Positions 57,743 through 64,000 of a DNA stretch of 64,000 nucleotides are shown piece after piece (position 1 is the first letter of the stretch; each line of letters starts with the position of its first letter). Under the pieces are notes generated by a model. The model worked only from the letters and a program-made list of their open reading frames with translations. It was not told the DNA's origin and did no database searches. This DNA comes from Thermothelomyces thermophilus ATCC 42464 (Eukaryota > Ascomycota > Sordariomycetes > Sordariales > Chaetomiaceae). The stretch spans positions 744,001 through 808,000 of the forward strand of contig NC_016476.1 in the NCBI RefSeq assembly GCF_000226095.1, written 5' to 3'. The translations under genes and the position numbers were made by a program.

Positions 57743-59345
57743 AAGGCTGGTGGAGTTGTCGATTTGGTGCCAGGTCAAAATCCCCTAGAAACGGCGGAAC
57801 GGCGGACGGTAACTACTTACCTAGTTTATGGGCGACATGACATGGGATGGATGTGGAGTAATTAGGTGTTTCTGGAGCCAACGGGATTTGTTTTTGATGA
57901 TATCGTTTCCTCAGCCGTTTGTTCTAGACGTCTTCGAGGGAACATAGCGAGCGATTCATTGGTGTAAATAGATATCAAACCATACAGTTCTCTCTCCTCT
58001 CATCCAATAATTATATAGCTGGACTATCCCGTTCCTTATTTCCATACCTCTCAATCAACATAAGGTAATGACGCGATGCTCGACTCTTTTTTCGATTAAT
58101 TTATGCAACGTGTGCCACAGTGTATCTCCTACCCTCCAACAGTTTCCATCTGCCAGCGTCTGTTGATTAATTAAATACTAAATCAGTCCTGGCAGGGGAG
58201 TGGTTATAAACCCATTAGCAATTTCTGCGAGTTTTGTCCGTGTTGGTCTTCTTGCGGCAGAACCGCTAGACCAAAAGGCGAGCGAGCGCAAGTCCACCGC
58301 CGAAGACACCAAAAATGATGGAGCACAATTTCCGGCTGAGATATTGGGTAGACAGGTCCTGTTTCGGAGAGAAGCCCAACACTCGAGATGCCAGGTTCTA
58401 GCCGGCTAGCGTTTGCAGCCCACACACATCTTCCATCTCTTGTAATTAGAGATGATCAGACACACAAGTGAGTAAGGAGAGTGCAGAGTCCATTGGCTAC
58501 GCGGACCTGAGCGCGGAGAAGGCGTCACTGAATTACCACATGACCACCAATGGTAGACGCGTATAATTCATATTTTTTTCTGGCCGTGACCGCATCAGGG
58601 AAGTGTGATAAACGCGTCAGGTAAGACTTGATCGTTCTTGGGAGATGATTAATTACACAGAACTGCTTTAGCAACAACAGCAGTAGCCGCCTATCACCAT
58701 CCCTTGAGATCGGGCTCCTCCTCTAGGCTCTCTCCAAATCTATCTCTTGCTACAAATATCAGCCAAGGTAAAAAAAAAGAAAAGAAAAAAGAAGAAAAGA
58801 AAAGAAAAAGGACACTGTGTAGATTAGTCTCCTATTCCTATATTCATATCACAAATAGGTCTCGCGCGTTTGCCATTCTTCTACCACTGGTCCAAGCAGA
58901 GTGTGGCTCCTTCCTTCGTCTCAACTCATCAGCAGTGTCACCGGGAAAAAGTCTGCTCTGTCCTAGACAAGATGAACAGACTCGCTGTTCTTTATTTTTG
59001 TTTACATGTTCGCCTTGATGCCACTGCAATTAGCCAGGGCGATTGTGAGCCAACAAAGGCGTGCCATCTCCTCGCCTTCTCCCTCCTCTCTTCCTCTCTT
59101 CCTCCTCCATCCACCTCAACCATCACAACACCAGATCTGCTTTTTCTAGTTGCGCAATGCAAAGCGAGTTTGTTCTTAAGTCGTCATCTGCTGTGTTAAG
59201 CAATCACTTGCATTCTCTCAATTTTCTGTTCGTTCAGCGATTCTGTCTCATCAGCGCCTCTTTTTTTTTTTTTCTCTGTTCGACCCGATTTCTGACCGCT
59301 CTTCTGTTCCGTTTGCGCTGGCAAAGTTCGGAAGCGGACGACTTT
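57743..59345. other. 1.6-kb intergenic region upstream of the PKS
   Basis: No gene seen. Purine-rich A/G tracts (58772-58811) and long pyrimidine-rich stretches (about 59070-59135 and 59255-59310) lie in the presumed PKS promoter and leader. Confidence 0.55.
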
Positions 59346-62300
59346 ATGGCATACAAGACTCCCATCTCGGAGCCTATCGCCATCGTCGGGGCAGCTTGTC
59401 GCTTCGCCGGGGGCGCCACCACGCCGTCACGCTTGTGGCAGCTCCTCGAGAAGCCAATGGATTTGAGCCAGGAGATTCCTGCCTCAAGGTTCAACGTCAA
59501 GGTAGGCGGAAAGCGCTGTGATCATTCTCAATTGCGTCTTCCGCCTCGTTGAGCACCCATATCTGACGAGCACAGGCGTTCTATCATCCCGACGGAGAGT
59601 ACCATGGCACTACCAACTCCCCCAAGGCGTATTTTATTGACCAAGACCACCGGGTCTTTGACGCGGCCTTCTTCAACATCTCTCCCAAAGAGGCCGAGGC
59701 CATTGATCCTCAGCAGCGCATGCTGCTCGAGGTCGTGTACGAGGCGCTCGAGTCCGCCGGCTACTCGCTTCACCAGTACACTGGCGAGAAGGTCGCTGTT
59801 TTCGCCGGGCTCATGACAGGCGACTTCGACTCTCTCTCTCAGCGCGACGAGCTCGACACCAGCCAGTACTACGCCACTGGCAACGCGCGATCGATCCTGT
59901 CCAACCGCATCTCGTACTTTTTCAACTTTGCGGGGCCCTCCATGACCATTGACACTGCTTGCTCCTCCAGCTTGGTCGCTCTTCACCAAGCCATCCTAAG
60001 CTTGCGCTCCGGGGAGTGCAAGATGGCCTGCGTCGCCGGCGCCAATCTCATCCTGACTCCCGAGAACTTTATCGCCGAGTCGAATCTTCACATGCTCAGC
60101 CCCACGGGCCACTGTCGCATGTGGGATGCTGCCGCTGATGGGTACGCCCGCGGCGAAGGTGTCGCCGCCATGTTCATCAAGCCCTTGAGCCAAGCCCTCG
60201 CCGACGGTGATCACATCGTGGCCATCATCCGCGAGACCGGCGTCAACTCGGACGGCCGCTCTCGGGGAATCACGATGCCCAACTGGGAAGCCCAGTCACG
60301 CCTGATCCAGGACACCTACCGGCGCACCGGTCTAGATCCCGAGGCTCCCGAGGATCGCTGCCAGTATTTCGAAGCCCACGGTACTGGAACCATCGTCGGC
60401 GATCCCAACGAGGCGCGCGCGATCGAGGACGCTTTTTTTGGCCAGCACAAGAGTTCCGCCTCCGACGTCAAGCTTCTAGTCGGCTCTGTCAAAACCGTGA
60501 TCGGCCACACTGAAGGCGCTGCCGGCCTTGCCGGCCTTTTGAAGGTGGTGGAGAGCATGCATCACGGCACGGTGCCGCCGAATCTGCATCTCGACAAGCT
60601 CAACCCTGACGTTGAGCCGTACTACAGCCACCTGTTCGTCCCTACTTCGGCTGTCGCTTGGCCCGACGTTCCGGTCGGACAGCCCAGGCGCGGAAGCGTC
60701 AACTCGTTTGGCTTTGGAGGTACCAACGCCCATGCTATCGTAGAGCAGTACGTGCCCGCGGTGCATGATCCTATCGCCCTTTCTTATCGCCCGGGCCTCA
60801 AGACCCCGACGCCCTCCGATCGACTCCGTGGCGCAGAGCACGGCCAGGTGTGTCTGCCGCTTCTTCTTTCGGCGCCCTCTCAGAAGTCGCTGGTGGCCGT
60901 AGCCAAAGCATACCGTGATCATCTCATTCAGGGACCCGCGCACAGCATCCAAGAACTTGCTTGGCACACCTATGCCCGACAGACAGCTTTCCCCTTCCGC
61001 CTTGCTGTTTCTGGTCTCTCCTTGTCCGGACTCGTCAACAAGCTCGACACCTTGATCGCCGAATCCAAGGACTACCCAAACGCGGACACCCTCGGCACTC
61101 GGGCCCGGCTCAGGGATGAGCAGCCCAAGATCCTTGGCGTCTTCACCGGTCAGGGTGCCCAGTGGGCCACGATGTCTCGCGGACTCTTCCTCTCGTCCAA
61201 GGTCTACGCAGACACCATCCGGTCGCTGGATGCTATCCTGCGGACGTGCCCGGAGCCCCCTTCGTGGACGCTGGAGAACGAGATCATGGCCGACGCGCCC
61301 TTCTCCAGGATCTCGGAGGCGTCCATTTCGCAGCCTCTTTGCACGGCCGTTCAGCTCGCGCTGACTGAGCTTCTTCGCTCTCTCGGCATCACCTTCCACA
61401 CCGTCCTGGGCCACTCCTCTGGCGAGATTGCCGCGGCATACGCAGCAGGTAGAATCTCTCTTGGCGACGCCATGCTGATTGCTTACTACCGCGGTTTGGG
61501 TGTTGACATGGCCCGTGGCGCCGACAATGCCAGGGGCGGCATGGTTGCGGTCGGCCTATCCAGGACGGAGGCAGAAGAGCTGTGCGCGAGACCGGAGTAT
61601 CTTGACCGGCTTTGGGTCGCAGCCAGCAACGCGCCCGCCAGCACTACGCTCTCTGGCGACGTCGATGCTGTTGGACAGGTCCGTGAGGAGTTGACAAAAC
61701 AGGGAAAGTTCGCCCGTGTTCTCTTCGTGGACACGGCTTATCATTCCCCGCGCATGGAGGGCCCTTCAGCCAAGTACGTCGAGGCCCTGAAGGGTTGTGG
61801 CATCACTCCGCTGGCTGGTAACAATACCATCTGGGTGTCGAGCATGCTTGGCCAGGGGCAGCCCTCACGAGCCGAGCTGGCCGCAAACTACTGGAAAGAA
61901 AACATGGTGCGGCCGGTGCTTTTCTACGAGGCCGTCGCTGCCGCTTTGGATACTCATGGTCCCTTCGATTGTGCCATTGAGGTTGGGCCGCACCCAGCCT
62001 TGAAGAGCCCGGTCATGCAGACCGTCAAGACCGTCATGACGGTCGAGAAGGCTTCATCCATCATCCCGTACTCTTCCCTGCTCCACCGCAAGTTGGACGA
62101 TCGTGAGGCATTTGCGGATTTCCTCGGCTGGATGTGGACGCACTTTGGATCGTCCAGCCCTCAGATTCGCCAGTTCGTCTCGGGTTCTCTGCAGCCAGAG
62201 CTTGTGAACTCCCGGGTTGTGAACACGCCGTCCTACCCATGGAATCACTCCCAGAAGTTCTACAGGGAATCGCGCATCTCCCGCCAGTATCACTTCAAAG

Positions 62301-64000
62301 TCGATAGGCCCCACGAACTTCTTGGCGTCCGAACCCGTGACGACAATAAGCACCAACTCAGGTGGCGCAACATTCTCAGTTATCACAAACTGCCCTGGGC
62401 CAAACATCACAGCTTCCAGGGTCAGGCACTGCTTCCGGCTTCGGCGTATCTAGTTATGACCCTGGATGCGGCACGCATTGCGCTGGCTGGTCGACAAGCT
62501 TCCGTCGTTGAACTACGCAATCTCGAGTTTCACAGCGGCATCATCCTTGAGCCAGACACGTTCGGTGTGGAAATCCTGTTCAACTTGTCCATCGAGCGCG
62601 AGTTCCCAAACGCCATCGATGCGTCATTCACGCTGACCTCTGTCATCGCGGGCGGCAGCTCGGACATGAAGAAGAACTTTAGCGGCAGCCTCACCATCGC
62701 CCTCGGGAATCCCTCCTCAGACGCTCTCCCGGCCCGGCCGGCAAGCCGTGCTGAAACGTTGCACGCCAACCCTGACGCCTTTTACGACATGATGGCCAGT
62801 ACCGGACTCGTGTACAGTTCCGCCTTTCGCGGTCTGCAGACTTTGGAGAGGCGCTACAACTTCGCTTCCGGCACGCTGAAGAAGTACCACGATGAAGACA
62901 CCACCTCGTTGAGCATCAGCCCGGCTACGCTAGATAGCTGCCTGCAGACCGCATTCGTCACCGTCTCGTCCCCGGGTGACAATGCGATATGGGGCGCCTT
63001 TCTTCCGTTGGAGATCGGGTGCGTCCGCTTCAGCTTGGCCACTTGCACCATCCAAGATCGCGACCGAGACCGGCTTGTGGTTGATGCTTACCTGACCAAC
63101 GCGACGCCTGCCACCGAGCAAACCGCTGCGTCCTACACGGCCGATATCGAGATCTTTAACCCCAAAGGAGACATGGAGATCCAGATCCAGGGCCTCACTG
63201 TCGGCTGCGTCGGCTTGACCAGTGCCGAAGATGACTATGAGCTCTATCTCACCACCAGGTTCGATACCGATCCGGACTATGAGATTGTTTCTTCAGGGCC
63301 AATTGACCAGGCCGCGACGAACCCGAACCTGGTTAAGAGCTGCGAGCGGGTTGCGGCCCTCTACTCCAGCCAGACACCTACCCTCCACCATCGTTCTTTG
63401 GGTTTGTGGCTGGGCCAGACCAAGACTCCCAGGCCGCCGAAGCCGTGGGGAGCTGAGACGGAGGAGACGTTGGACAGCTTCATCCGCACGTCTCCTTACT
63501 TCGTCACCCTTGACTTCATTCGCGAGCTGGGCAAGAACCTCCCGGACGTCCTGGTCGGAATGTTGCCTGCGATCATGGAAGAGGCGCACCAACTCGTCGC
63601 ATTCCAACAGCATGTATCCAGGGTTGTCACGCAGATCTCGCACAAATACCCCCGGATGAGTGTTTTGGGACTTCTGGACACTGATATGGGCTTGACCGAG
63701 CATGTGCTGACCGGCTTGAATGATTCTTTCACCTCGTACCGCCTCGGATTGGAGCCAGAGAGGAACCTGGACGCTCGTATCCCGCTTAACGACCCTATCA
63801 GGCGGAAGATTCTGGTAAAAGGGATTGATCTGAATGCCACTGAACCGGAAGAGAATTCACGGTATGACCTCGTGCTGCTTACGTCTTCCATCATCGATCC
63901 CCAGAAGACCGCAAGCACGCTTCGGCTAGTCGGGCGCATGATGCGCCCCGGAGCCTTCTTGATGCTCGTCAATGTATCTCGAAGCCCGCTAAAGGACAGG
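59346..64000 (+). CDS. Highly reducing polyketide synthase (KS-AT-DH-MT-like...), 3' truncated by window edge
   Basis: Exon 1 is 59346-59501 and exon 2 runs open from 59576 to the edge, giving 1527 codons. It is an iterative type I synthase of a fungal secondary-metabolite pathway; the product is unknown. Ketosynthase at about residues 9-430 has DTACSSSL (Cys181), EAHGTGT (His320) and [12 protein letters not shown]. Acyltransferase at about 575-880 has GHSSGE with Ser666. Dehydratase at about 964-1270 has [10 protein letters not shown] with His997 and LDSCLQ with Asp1172. A methyltransferase-like region begins near 1300. The glycine-rich SAM motif expected there is not visible; the matching place reads [11 protein letters not shown] (about 1414), so it may be inactive. 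The N-terminus is most like KS domains of PKS-NRPS hybrids, but the 3' part is needed to tell. Confidence 0.93.

Noticed and set aside
56417-57778. A 453-codon open frame antisense to the flavohemoglobin gene
   Set aside because: The FHb frame is full length with all cofactor motifs. The antisense frame is open because GC-rich codon third positions avoid stop codons, and its translation (Ala/Val/Asp/Gly-rich) has no motif.
60476-61414. A 312-codon minus-strand frame inside the PKS
   Set aside because: It lies wholly within the intact KS/AT reading frame and its composition is typical of a shadow frame.

Overview
The window is nuclear DNA of a filamentous ascomycete, most likely a sordariomycete (Sordariales-like). 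The genes have short introns with GTATGT/GTAAGT/GTGAGT donors and GC-rich codon third positions. They include fungal-specific families (DUF3638/DUF3645, DUF3405, a Neurospora ccg-9-type trehalose synthase, a highly reducing polyketide synthase). The transposon block shows the C-to-T/G-to-A decay expected from repeat-induced point mutation (RIP).

Layout, left to right. The C-terminal part of a giant DUF3638/DUF3645 protein runs in from the left edge (2-3317, +). A decayed secreted-type carboxylesterase follows (3710-5536, -), then an ERG3-type sterol C-5 desaturase (6839-7995, +), a five-exon aldose 1-epimerase (9404-11043, +), and a DUF3405 type II membrane protein (13133-15083, -). From 15934 to 41244 the sequence is AT-rich and contains no intact host gene. 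On the far side lie biotin synthase BIO2 (41848-43152, -), GINS subunit PSF3 (43779-44429, -), mitochondrial Mn superoxide dismutase (44894-45765, +), a ccg-9-type trehalose synthase (48291-51645, +), thymidylate synthase (52842-53964, -), an intronless flavohemoglobin (56477-57742, +), and the first 1527 codons of an HR-PKS that leaves the window on the right (59346-64000, +).

The 25.3-kb AT-rich block resolves fully as a nested insertion. A Tc1/mariner-pogo-like DNA transposon of about 2.9 kb has 89-bp inverted ends and sits on a TA target duplication. It was split by two LTR retrotransposons: E1 (17502-25085, minus strand, target duplication AAAAG) and E3 (25842-40639, plus strand, TATAA). 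E3 was later split inside its reverse transcriptase by E2 (28137-35691, plus strand, GAACT). All three retroelements are chromodomain-bearing Ty3/Gypsy elements (chromoviruses) and all are riddled with RIP-type stops.

The most interesting signal is that each retroelement carries an extra coding-like region in antisense orientation between the chromodomain and the 3' LTR. E1 and E2 share one antisense family (a Cys-rich N-terminal half followed by a coiled-coil-like Arg/Leu-rich half). E3 has a different, longer one.

The host genes are mostly unrelated housekeeping functions (sterol, biotin and dTMP synthesis, DNA replication, oxidative and nitrosative stress, trehalose). Only the right edge looks like the start of a secondary-metabolite cluster. 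PSF3 and SOD2 are divergent and share a 464-bp intergenic promoter region. I saw no rRNA, tRNA, CRISPR or prophage signal.
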